Shown: positions 17,201 to 24,742 of the stretch, piece after piece
Position numbering within the stretch: the first letter of the stretch is position 1
Layout of the letters: the number at the start of each line of letters is the position of its first letter
Assembly (NCBI GenBank): GCA_016840125.1
Contig: JAEOSY010000210.1
Location: 1 to 46,388 of the forward strand
Source: Candidatus Helarchaeota archaeon
GTDB taxonomy: Archaea > Asgardarchaeota > Lokiarchaeia > Helarchaeales > HEL-GB-A
DNA length: 46,388 bases
Direction of reading: 5' to 3'
Translations under genes and position numbers: made by a program
The notes under the pieces: model-generated
Databases searched by the model: none
Told to the model about the DNA's origin: nothing
The model's input: the letters and a program-made list of their open reading frames with translations, nothing else

Positions 17201-17354
17201 AGGTAATAATATTAACAAATGGAATACACCCCATCATTAACATTAAAATTAAAAGCATTGAAGATATAAACTTCTTTTGTCTTATTTTGTGTTCCTCCGT
17301 AAATATTTCAGAGCATCTTATTGTTGTTATTTCACCTACATTTTTAATTTCCAA
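14283..17354 (-). CDS. Very large Ig-like surface protein with C-terminal anchor
   Basis: A surface protein of about 1000 residues. After a signal helix (about 32-52: SSMLLILMLMMG) there is a globular N-terminal region (about 65-230), then repeated Ig/fibronectin-like units with many Asn-x-Ser/Thr sequons, a fibronectin-like segment near 925-985, and a C-terminal membrane helix (about 990-1012) followed by the basic tail HRRNILKRQKSNK. No catalytic motif is visible; a role in adhesion or cell-surface structure is inferred. It is the last of three tandem surface-protein genes. The modelled TTG at 17354 overlaps the upstream gene by 11 bp and has no Shine-Dalgarno site; a strong GGAGG sits eight bases before an in-frame ATA at 17285, which would give a textbook signal peptide. 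Confidence 0.75.
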   Translation of the reverse strand: MEIKNVGEITTIRCSEIFTEEHKIRQKKFISSMLLILMLMMGCIPFVNIITFKNEIKGSEEIQSKAIIWIDASGDVTDFSGIPSSHNPVDMTIIYENASMNMLNVTFVEIPASGTTPDWIYIYMAEIDKFHDNTTPAEYSINLMKMVGSPPASYIQRLSDNYYWNGATWISAPHYDNNFAYIVGNNVVFNFGGCPALIGDNWYEIYAYFTDGLGSGYIDLALGNISTGSGYFAGGSTGQDLLPPLVQNPFITPSVGLSGSNFTIKANVTDPSNVSSVIATIQYPDEIDLQNVILFDDGLHNDGTANDTLYANTWNSTGQLNGIYYIDIWTNDTLGNLREVENAKFFIIGTVPETCLFDGLFYNWSGIYNIGIHTPWNGTENYEFLEGNIFYNNHTDSLFGPGNWYTDNATRILNTDQIFWGTNIHDHLFIPKNISQNDTILINIAGTNNNFTVSGKKYLDILNTTLECWELTETLYTSVLYYETSSGLLIQGTFNIGPEFNYSIEVDATNAQFLIKIGFSIIEPKNKTYYYSSIPVIIDNSTAIESAWYRNSTDGISWSNNYTLTYNGTHFTNTTCNWGEGANIIQIFANNTLGYEMLREQGFTIDTSWIELNSPNNFTYSYQTFPIIISNLTSVDYITFRYNMGSGWTPNGTLNWNGTYFINDTITWSDGYYHLQVFANDSIGSENVIDERFTVDTISPNGSQTASTFFTTIQTRESAGRIWVNGSAWDLGSGLKNVFIQSTNITGEAIWSLNIGTPSNWAFYNITSLPELTSGEKYLIEVNLTDLANNSFIIECYISFDFSGPLLTQIQATVNPQSGGSIWINGTAFDNMVAVQNVSIISSNLTIPASWSSNYGMNESWSFTNTSAVIDGYWELIVQAFDTLENSHSIPFVIVIDNTPPTNTALSFVLNGSDVTLTWLPVSDLTNVTYLIYQDGINIVNTTTLNCLITSLPKGTYEFYIIAMDKLGHSSESSNIITVHIIDEQPSLLFWILLFIVIGAAIGVTTIFFFHRRNILKRQKSNK
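17294..17298 (-). promoter_or_regulatory. Strong Shine-Dalgarno GGAGG before an ATA codon
   Basis: GGAGG on the minus strand, followed eight bases later by in-frame ATA (17285-17283) and no ATG, GTG or TTG at proper spacing. It suggests translation of the surface protein begins at ATA, 59 bp after the upstream stop codon. Confidence 0.45.
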
Positions 17355-20307
17355 ACTTTCTAACCAAGACTCTCATTTTCTCTATCTTCTGAGAACGACG
17401 CAGGATGCTGGGAGTAATGATGGTAATTGCGAATGTTATTCCAACGATCATAATGAGAATTGAACAAGCTATCAATGAAATATCGACCTCTATGGGTTCA
17501 GAAGGGGGAAAGCTACCTGCATCTAGAGGATCATTTCCAGCGGACACTTCTAATCCATCTGAATACCCATCCCCGTCAGAATCATAATTAAATGGATCTG
17601 TATTATGATAGTATTCTAGGATGTTTGAAAGATCATCTCCATCGCTATCAAGTGAAGCGTCATATTCATTTGTTGGCGACAACATATTATCAACTTCCCA
17701 TTTATCAGGGATCATATCTTCGTCCGAATCCGGGTTGTTCGGGTTTGAACCAAGTATAATCGCTTCATAATAATCAGAAAGTCCGTCAGCATCCGTGTCA
17801 TTATTGTTTGTATTTGATCCATACGTAAGCACTTCATCACCATCAGAAAGTCCGTCTGCATCTGTATCATTATTATTTGGGTCGGCATTATATTGATATT
17901 CAGCTAGGTTGAAGAGATTATCAAGGTCAAAGTCATTGATACTATCATTTGCGAGTGGATTCAGGTTGTTATTGAGTTCCCAGCCATCAGGCATGAAATC
18001 ACCATCCGTATCGGCATTATACGGGTCAGTTCCATGCACGATTACTTCATTAGGATCATCAAGCCCATCAGCATCTGTGTCCTTGGTATTGGGGTTAGAG
18101 CCATGTTTGTATTCTAAGATATTGACCAACGTATCTGAATCCGGATCGTTGGTACTATCGTCCATAAGCGGATTTAGGTTGTTATTGACCTCCCAGCCAT
18201 CAGGCATGAAATCGTTATCCGTATCAGCATTATGCGGATCAGTTCCATGAATATATATCTCATCTCCTGCCAAGAGTCCATCCTGATCATAATCTCCATA
18301 ATGATTATTTGATTTTCTTATTACCAATAGACCCCCTTGAGAACCTGCAAGATAGGCGTAATCCCCGGAAATGTAAACGCCATAAACTTCACCAGGTGCG
18401 TCGCAACTCCCCGCGAGGGTTAGGTTGGTCGGGATGCTTATATTAATGACCTGCAACCCACTGTAATCATCCGCCACGTAAGCAAAATCACCAGAAATAT
18501 AGACCTTTTCCGCGGTTCCTGGGGTATCCAAAGCCCCTATAAGAGTCGGGTGGGTCGGGATACTTATATTAATGACCTGTAGCCCAGAAGATCCATCTGC
18601 TACATAAGCGTAGTCCCCGTCAATATAAACACTTTGAGCATTATCAGGCGTATTGCAACTCCCCGCAAGAGTAGGATTGAGTGGGTTGCTAATATCGATG
18701 ACTTGCAGCCCGGAAGACCCATCCGCCACGTAAGCGTAGTCCCCAGAAATATCAATGCCATAAGCCGCATCAAGCGTGTTGCAAGCCCCTGTTATGGTCG
18801 GGTTGGTCGGATCATTTATATTGATTATATTAAATATAGTGATTTTCTCTCCAAAAATAGGTAATTTTATGGTTACTCCATTAAAATAAAATAAAATAAA
18901 ATCCATTGTAAAACCTTGTTGTACCACGTAGGCGTAGTCTCCAGCAATATGAATGTTATATGCACCACTGATCGCACAAGACCCTGCAAGGGTTGGGCTA
19001 GTCGGAGTGTTTATATCAATCACCTGTAGTCCATTGTCATTCACCACGTAGGCATAATCTCCGGAAACATAAACGTCTCTAGCACCAACACTTAAGTAAT
19101 ATTCCCCCATAAGGATTGGGTTGGTAGGATCGGTGATATCGATGACATGTAAATTACGAAGACCTGCCACATAGGCATAGTCCCCGGAAACAAAAATATT
19201 TTTGGAATACCCAAGTGTGTGACAGTATCCCACAAGGAGTGGCGTGATTGGAGTGCTTATATTGAAAACCTGTAATCCAAAATTTTCGCTTACTACATAA
19301 GCGTAATCTCCGGAAACATAAACATTTTGAGCACTCCCAGGTAATAGGCAAGTTCCTGCAAAGCTTGGGTTTGTGGGATTGCTTATATCGATTATCTGTA
19401 GCCCAGAATAGCCGTCTGCGATGTAAGCATAGTTCCCATTAAAGTAAACGCTATAAGCTTTACCAGGTGTGTTGCAAGCTCCCGCAAGGATTGGATTGGT
19501 CGGATCATTTATATCAATTACTTGCAGTCCATGTGTATCATCCGCCACGTAGGCGTAATCCCCGGCTATATCAACATCCTGAGCATTACCAGGTGTGTTG
19601 CATGTCCCCGCGCTGGCTGGGATGGTTGGGGCCTTTATATCAATGACACAAAGTCCAGAAGACCCATCCGCCACGTAGGCGTAGTTCCCAGAAACATGAA
19701 CACCTTGCGCATTGCCAGCTGTAGCACAAATCCCTACAAGGGTAGGATTGAGTGGGTTGTTGATATCGATGACCTGCAGCCCGGAAGCCCCATCCGCTAC
19801 ATAAGCATAATCCCCGTCAATATAAACACTTTGAGCATTATCAGGCGTATTGCAACTCCCCGCAAGAGTAGGATTGAGTGGATTGCTAATATCGATGACC
19901 TGCAATCCGAAAGCCCCATCCGCAACATAAGCGTAGTCCCCTGCAATATTAACGTCTTGTGCACTACCAGGTGTGTCGCAAGCTCCGGCACTGCTTGGGT
20001 GGGTTGGATCGCTGATATCGATGACCTGCATTCCAGTATAATCATCTGCCACGTAGGCGTAATTCCCAGCAATATCAACACCATATGCATGCCCAGGTGT
20101 AATGCAATCATAACCATTATTTATCATTTTGAAAGTTTGAGAATCAGATATTGTAGAATTACTTGAAGCATTTTTAGTATCAATATTGCAATGGAAAGCA
20201 ATTAAAAAGAAACATAAGATTAGACAAACAGCGAATGTTCTAATTACAATTGAGCTTTTTATTCTATTTTTGATTGAAGGCATGAGGATCCTTTTCATCC
20301 TATACAA
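17344..20307 (-). CDS. Surface protein: 14 LVIVD propeller repeats, TSP3-like calcium repeats, C-terminal anchor
   Basis: A signal helix (CLILCFFLIAFHC) is followed by 14 repeats of about 42 residues with the pattern GDYAYVADGSSGLQVIDI, the LVIVD repeat that builds seven-bladed beta-propellers; 14 suits two propellers. Blade 10 is disrupted by an insert of about 25 hydrophobic residues. Then come aspartate-rich repeats (DTDADGLSDGDE, DGDFMPDGWE) of the thrombospondin type 3 kind, expected to bind calcium, and a C-terminal membrane helix (IACSILIMIVGITFAI) with the basic tail RRSQKIEKMRVLVRK. It should stand on the cell surface as a binding or adhesion protein. Likely starts are ATG at 20298 or 20283 (AGG upstream of each) rather than the TTG at 20307. 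Paralogue of the next gene upstream, 67 bp away. Confidence 0.8.
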   Translation of the reverse strand: MYRMKRILMPSIKNRIKSSIVIRTFAVCLILCFFLIAFHCNIDTKNASSNSTISDSQTFKMINNGYDCITPGHAYGVDIAGNYAYVADDYTGMQVIDISDPTHPSSAGACDTPGSAQDVNIAGDYAYVADGAFGLQVIDISNPLNPTLAGSCNTPDNAQSVYIDGDYAYVADGASGLQVIDINNPLNPTLVGICATAGNAQGVHVSGNYAYVADGSSGLCVIDIKAPTIPASAGTCNTPGNAQDVDIAGDYAYVADDTHGLQVIDINDPTNPILAGACNTPGKAYSVYFNGNYAYIADGYSGLQIIDISNPTNPSFAGTCLLPGSAQNVYVSGDYAYVVSENFGLQVFNISTPITPLLVGYCHTLGYSKNIFVSGDYAYVAGLRNLHVIDITDPTNPILMGEYYLSVGARDVYVSGDYAYVVNDNGLQVIDINTPTSPTLAGSCAISGAYNIHIAGDYAYVVQQGFTMDFILFYFNGVTIKLPIFGEKITIFNIININDPTNPTITGACNTLDAAYGIDISGDYAYVADGSSGLQVIDISNPLNPTLAGSCNTPDNAQSVYIDGDYAYVADGSSGLQVINISIPTHPTLIGALDTPGTAEKVYISGDFAYVADDYSGLQVINISIPTNLTLAGSCDAPGEVYGVYISGDYAYLAGSQGGLLVIRKSNNHYGDYDQDGLLAGDEIYIHGTDPHNADTDNDFMPDGWEVNNNLNPLMDDSTNDPDSDTLVNILEYKHGSNPNTKDTDADGLDDPNEVIVHGTDPYNADTDGDFMPDGWELNNNLNPLANDSINDFDLDNLFNLAEYQYNADPNNNDTDADGLSDGDEVLTYGSNTNNNDTDADGLSDYYEAIILGSNPNNPDSDEDMIPDKWEVDNMLSPTNEYDASLDSDGDDLSNILEYYHNTDPFNYDSDGDGYSDGLEVSAGNDPLDAGSFPPSEPIEVDISLIACSILIMIVGITFAITIITPSILRRSQKIEKMRVLVRKFGN
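18614..18684. repeat. 71-bp exact repeat, copy 1 (inside LVIVD gene)
   Basis: Identical over 71 bp to 19811-19881, 1197 bp (399 codons) away in the same frame, with high similarity for dozens of bases on both sides. Other blades of the gene are far less alike at DNA level, so this points to recent recombination or gene conversion between blades 2/3 and 11/12. Confidence 0.75.
19811..19881. repeat. 71-bp exact repeat, copy 2 (inside LVIVD gene)
   Basis: Partner of 18614-18684. The two encode the same blade segment, including NPTLAGSCNTPDNAQ. Unequal crossing-over here would delete or add exactly nine or so blades in frame. Confidence 0.75.
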
Positions 20308-20374
20308 TTATGAAATTATATTATAGAATGCTTTATTATCATAGGGGGCGTTTTGGAGCAAAATCGAACTATTT

Positions 20375-23269
20375 TTACGCACCTTCAGTAGATTTTATTG
20401 TCGAGGATTTCGATTTTTTAGGCGGAACCGGAGGTGAAGGTGCTTTAACAGGACGGGATCGACGTAGAATGCCCTGAATTACGATGGCTGCTGCAAGTGC
20501 TATACCAACGATGAGAATTGACAACGCAAGCATAAAAAGTTCGGAGTCTTCAGGTGTTGGACCCGGAAAGCTATTCATATCTAAAGGATTGGTTCCCCCG
20601 GATACTTCTACCCCATCTGAATATCCATCATCATCAGAATCATAATCACGTGGATCTGTATTATGATAATATTCTAGAACATTTTCCAACCCATCTCCAT
20701 CGCTATCAATAGATGAATCATTAAAATTCATTGGTGATAATAGATTATCCACTTCCCATTTATCAGGCATTAAATCATTATCCGAGTCCGGATTCTTGGG
20801 GTCAGAGCCATGAGTATTTATTTCAATACCATCAATAAGCCCGTCCGCATCCGTATCATTATTGTTTGGGTTAGTGCTAGATGTGATTACTTCATAATTA
20901 TCTGAAAGCCCATCAGAATCTGTATCAACTTTATTTGGGTCTGCATTATTTTGATACTCTTGAAGATTGGAAAGAGAATCGGAATCAGGATCATTGGTAC
21001 TATCATTCCAAAGCGGATTCAAACTGTAAATGATCTCCCAGTTGTCAGGCATGAAATCACCATCCGTATCAATATCATTTGGATTAGTTCCATGCGTGAT
21101 TACCTCAGCTCCATCAGAAAGTCCATCATTATCCGTATCTAAGTTCTGGGGATTTACATCAAATTTATATTCCAACCCATTATTAAGAGAGTCGAAGTCC
21201 GGGTCATTGTTCCCATCATCCAAAAATGGATCTAGATTGTTGTTTACTTCCCAGCCATCAGGCATGAAATCATCGTCCGTGTCGGCGTCATTTGGATTTG
21301 TACCATGTATATGAACCTCATCAAATCCCAAAAGTTCATCGTTATCTCGGTCTCCACCATGATTAATTGAAATTCTGATTACTTGCATTCCAGAACTAGG
21401 ATCATCGTCTGCTACGTAGGCGTAATCCCCAGAAACATAAACGTCACGAGCAAAATCAGGTGTAACGCAAGAATCTACAGAGATCGGGTTGGTCGGGTCG
21501 CTGATATCGAATATCTGCAGCCCTGCATCACCGGTCGCTGCATAGGCATAATCCCCCGAAATATGAACCCATTCACACCATCCAAGAGTAGCGATAGAAC
21601 TTACATTGGTAGGATTGATTGGATTGCTGATATCGAGAATCTGTAGTGAATTTCCCCCCCCCACATAGGCATAATCACCTGAAACAAAGACACCATAAGG
21701 ATATAAGGTGGAATAATTTCCTACTTTGGTCGGATTGGTCGGATCGGTTATGTTGACAACCTGAAGCCCAGAATCCCGATTTGCTACAAAAGCAAAGTCC
21801 CCCTCAATATCAAAGGTATTAGTATGATTTGGCAAAGGGCAAAATCCTGCAGAGAATGGAGTGGTTGGGTTGCTAATATCAATGACTCCCAGCCCACCAT
21901 ATCCCCCTACATAAGCATAATCCCCCGAAACTTCAATATGCAAAGCTGTTACACCAGGCACGAGGCAATTTCCTACTGAGTTCGGATTGGTCGGATCACT
22001 GATATCGTAAACTCGTAGTCCTTCCGCGTAATGTGCTAAGTAGGCATAATCTCCAGAAACATCAACATCACTGGCAATATTAGAAGTATCCTCACCACCA
22101 ATAATAGTGGGATTGGCCGGGTCGCTGATATTAATGACTTTCAACCCATCAAAAGTATCCGCCATAAAGGCGCAGTCTCCAGAAACCGTTAATCCTACGG
22201 CACCATCAACCATGGGGCAAGATCCTACGATAGTTGGACTGATCATCACAGATATATTGATGATTTGTAGCCCCGAGGAGCCATCTGCAACATAAGCATG
22301 ACCTCCAGAAACATAAATTCCAAATGCAATACCCGGTGTATTGAAAGATCCCGAGCTAATTGGAGTTGCAGGAGTGCTAATATTAATAATTTGAAGTCCA
22401 GAGGAACCATCTGATATATAGATAAAGTCCCCAAAAATATAACTGGCGTGAGCTTCACTTGGTGTGTTGCAAGAGCCAATAATAGTCGGATTAGATGGAT
22501 CGATAATACTGATGACCTGTAGCCCAGAATAGCCATCTGCCACATAGGCGTAGTTCCCGGAAATAAAAATATCGTTAGCTTTACTCGGAGTGATGCAGGA
22601 AGCCGCAATAGCTGGGCTAGATAGGTTCGTAATATCGATAACTTGGAGTCCAGAATAGCCGTCCGCCACATAGGCATAATTGCCAGCAACATAAATTCCT
22701 TGAGCCTCACTTGGCGTATTACAGAAACTCGTATTGGTTGGATTAGTCGGATCAGTTATGTTGATAACCTGCAGCCCAGAAGAACCATCCGCAACGTAGG
22801 CGTAATTTCCGGAAATATATATGTCAAAGGCACTTCCTACTGTATTGCAGGAACTTGTATTTGTCGGGTTAGTTGGATCACTTATATCAATTATTTGTAG
22901 CCCAGAAGTTCCGTCTGCCGCATAGGCAAAATTCCCCGCGATATACACATTATAGGCATAACCGGGTGTATTGCAATCCCCAACAATGTTAGGGTTGCTC
23001 AGGTTGGTTATATCAATAACTTGCAGCCCAGAAGTTCCATCTGCTACGAAGGCGTAATTCCCACTGAGAAAGACACCCATACTAGTATTCGGCGTGTTGC
23101 AACTATAATTATTTCCTTGTGTAAATAGTTGAGAATCTGATACTGAATACTCTTTTAATGAATTATTTATGCCCCTATTTGATAAAGCAGACATTAATAA
23201 AATGGAAGTGAAGAAACAATAAATAATAAAAATCAAAGTAATGTAGGTTCTTTCTTTATTTACAGCCAT
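20375..23269 (-). CDS. Surface protein: 14 LVIVD propeller repeats, TSP3-like calcium repeats, C-terminal anchor (paralogue)
   Basis: Same layout as the downstream gene: signal helix (LIFIIYCFFTSILLMSA), 14 LVIVD repeats (GNYAYVADGYSGLQVIDI type), a block of Asp-rich TSP3-like calcium repeats (DTDNDGLSDGAE, DTDGDFMPDNWE), and a C-terminal membrane helix (LALSILIVGIALAAAIVI) with a Pro/Lys-rich cytoplasmic tail. The blade sequences differ from those of the paralogue, with lower conservation in blades 6-13, so the duplication is not recent although both kept 14 blades. No enzyme motif is visible; calcium-stiffened stalk plus propeller head suggests ligand or cell binding. It is probably the first gene of the three-gene surface operon. 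The ATG at 23269 is in a normal context, divergent from the reductase gene. Confidence 0.8.
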   Translation of the reverse strand: MAVNKERTYITLIFIIYCFFTSILLMSALSNRGINNSLKEYSVSDSQLFTQGNNYSCNTPNTSMGVFLSGNYAFVADGTSGLQVIDITNLSNPNIVGDCNTPGYAYNVYIAGNFAYAADGTSGLQIIDISDPTNPTNTSSCNTVGSAFDIYISGNYAYVADGSSGLQVINITDPTNPTNTSFCNTPSEAQGIYVAGNYAYVADGYSGLQVIDITNLSSPAIAASCITPSKANDIFISGNYAYVADGYSGLQVISIIDPSNPTIIGSCNTPSEAHASYIFGDFIYISDGSSGLQIINISTPATPISSGSFNTPGIAFGIYVSGGHAYVADGSSGLQIINISVMISPTIVGSCPMVDGAVGLTVSGDCAFMADTFDGLKVINISDPANPTIIGGEDTSNIASDVDVSGDYAYLAHYAEGLRVYDISDPTNPNSVGNCLVPGVTALHIEVSGDYAYVGGYGGLGVIDISNPTTPFSAGFCPLPNHTNTFDIEGDFAFVANRDSGLQVVNITDPTNPTKVGNYSTLYPYGVFVSGDYAYVGGGNSLQILDISNPINPTNVSSIATLGWCEWVHISGDYAYAATGDAGLQIFDISDPTNPISVDSCVTPDFARDVYVSGDYAYVADDDPSSGMQVIRISINHGGDRDNDELLGFDEVHIHGTNPNDADTDDDFMPDGWEVNNNLDPFLDDGNNDPDFDSLNNGLEYKFDVNPQNLDTDNDGLSDGAEVITHGTNPNDIDTDGDFMPDNWEIIYSLNPLWNDSTNDPDSDSLSNLQEYQNNADPNKVDTDSDGLSDNYEVITSSTNPNNNDTDADGLIDGIEINTHGSDPKNPDSDNDLMPDKWEVDNLLSPMNFNDSSIDSDGDGLENVLEYYHNTDPRDYDSDDDGYSDGVEVSGGTNPLDMNSFPGPTPEDSELFMLALSILIVGIALAAAIVIQGILRRSRPVKAPSPPVPPKKSKSSTIKSTEGA

Positions 23270-23441
23270 ATGTATTCCATCTCCCGATAATATCTAATTT
23301 TTGATATGTAAAAATATATTACGTAGAAGTATTAAATTCGTGATTTCAATCATTTATAAATTATTTAAGGTTTTTCATGACCTCAAATGTTATTGATATT
23401 TAGATGAAACACACTTTTTCTTATATTTTTTTTACTTATCC

Positions 23442-23450
23442 TTTTTAATA
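23442..23450 (+). promoter_or_regulatory. TATA-like box for the reductase gene
   Basis: TTTTTAATA about 30 bases before the ATG at 23478, the spacing expected for a leaderless or nearly leaderless archaeal transcript. It lies in the 208-bp divergent gap shared with the surface-protein operon. Confidence 0.35.
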
Positions 23451-23477
23451 ATCATTAGAGTTCTTATATAGAATTGA

Positions 23478-24698
23478 ATGAACTCAAATTATGATCTAAT
23501 CGTTATTGGTGCCGGTCCAGCTGGGTCGACGGCAGCCCGAATTGCAGCCCAACGAGGCTTATCCGTATTAGTATTAGAGCAAAAACGGGTAGTAGGTTAT
23601 CCATCCCACTGTGCGGGCGGATTAATGACCCTCATTTTAGATCACATGGGTTTAATTCCTGTAGTAAAGGATGCAATCAGGGCACGCATCCGAAAATTTA
23701 AAGTCCATTCTCCTCATATGTTATCCACATCTCACGATTTTAACCGAAATATAGGATATATTGTTGATAGACCCTTATTTGATAAGCTCTTGTGCGAAGA
23801 AGCAAAACGAAAAGGTGCTGAAATACTTACACAAGCGAAGGCAATCGGGTTAAAACAAGATTCCTCTGCCTTTAATCAAGTTATTTTTAAGTATAAGAAC
23901 GAAACACAAAAGGTCAAATCGCGAATTGTAATTGGCGCCGATGGAGTCTCAAGTAACGTAGCAAAGTGGGCGGGGCTCCGCATTCCTCGCAAATATATGG
24001 GAATTGGTTATAGTCATAATGCTGAAAATCTCAAAAATATCTCTGCAGACACTGTTGAAATTTATTTTTTATCATCTCTACCAGGGGGATATGCATGGAT
24101 CTTTCCTCAAGGAAATGGTTGCGCAAACGTGGGGCTTGGAGGCTATCATTCTGGAACATATCTGAAAAAATTATTTCATTGGTTTTGTAAGAAGCACTCT
24201 ATTGCCTCAAATAAATTATCTAATATTGAATTAAAGGATTATACCGGCGGCATTATTCCGGGTTCAAAAATTCCTCCTAAGACTACCTTTAATTACGGCA
24301 TGATCGTAGGCGATTCAGCGAACCAAGTGGACTCAATTTCCGGGGAAGGAATTCGCTTGGCTTTAAAATGTGGGAGTTTAGCTGGACATGTTGCAGTTGC
24401 AGCCGTTAAATATAACCAACCTTCTTTTATTCATAATTATCATAGACTCTGGAAGAAAAATCTAGGGCTTGAATTAAGAGCGAGCTATATTTTGCGCCAC
24501 TTTCTTCTAAGATTTGGAGCACAAGATTGGGATCTTTTTGTGAAAGCCATTTCTCAGTCGAATCTTAATTTGCTTTTTAAAAAACGTAGATGGGTTCTCC
24601 TTTTCTTTCAAACACTCCTAAGAACACCATCGATCTTGAAACCTTTTAGAAAAGTTTTTCTTCCACTCCCCAAACATGTAAAACTCATTTCAAAATAA
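23478..24698 (+). CDS. Geranylgeranyl reductase-family FAD protein
   Basis: A 406-residue flavoprotein that probably saturates the isoprenoid chains of archaeal membrane lipids. The N-terminal Rossmann motif GAGPAG (11-16) binds FAD and is followed by the family motif YPSHCAGGL. Later signatures are GADGVSS, the substrate-site stretch GYAWIFPQGNGCANVGLGG and the second FAD motif VGDSANQVDSISGEG. Length is typical. Members can act on digeranylgeranylglycerophospholipids or on free geranylgeranyl groups, so substrate is inferred. The next gene (LuxE-like) starts 44 bp downstream on the same strand, suggesting co-transcription. The ATG at 23478 is preferred because it directly precedes the Rossmann strand. 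Confidence 0.88.
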   Translation: MNSNYDLIVIGAGPAGSTAARIAAQRGLSVLVLEQKRVVGYPSHCAGGLMTLILDHMGLIPVVKDAIRARIRKFKVHSPHMLSTSHDFNRNIGYIVDRPLFDKLLCEEAKRKGAEILTQAKAIGLKQDSSAFNQVIFKYKNETQKVKSRIVIGADGVSSNVAKWAGLRIPRKYMGIGYSHNAENLKNISADTVEIYFLSSLPGGYAWIFPQGNGCANVGLGGYHSGTYLKKLFHWFCKKHSIASNKLSNIELKDYTGGIIPGSKIPPKTTFNYGMIVGDSANQVDSISGEGIRLALKCGSLAGHVAVAAVKYNQPSFIHNYHRLWKKNLGLELRASYILRHFLLRFGAQDWDLFVKAISQSNLNLLFKKRRWVLLFFQTLLRTPSILKPFRKVFLPLPKHVKLISK

Positions 24699-24742
24699 AT
24701 TGATTATTATATTCATTAAAATGTGCATTAGTTCTCGTCCAA

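Noticed and set aside
19522..20166. Long plus-strand frame of 214 codons
   Set aside because: It lies opposite the LVIVD repeats and its Ile/Arg-rich repetitive product is the antisense of those repeats.
17344..23269. Regularly repeated DNA of about 126 bp that could suggest a CRISPR or satellite array
   Set aside because: The periodicity lies inside two long open frames and encodes LVIVD protein repeats; units diverge mainly as coding sequence and no identical short repeats with unique spacers exist.
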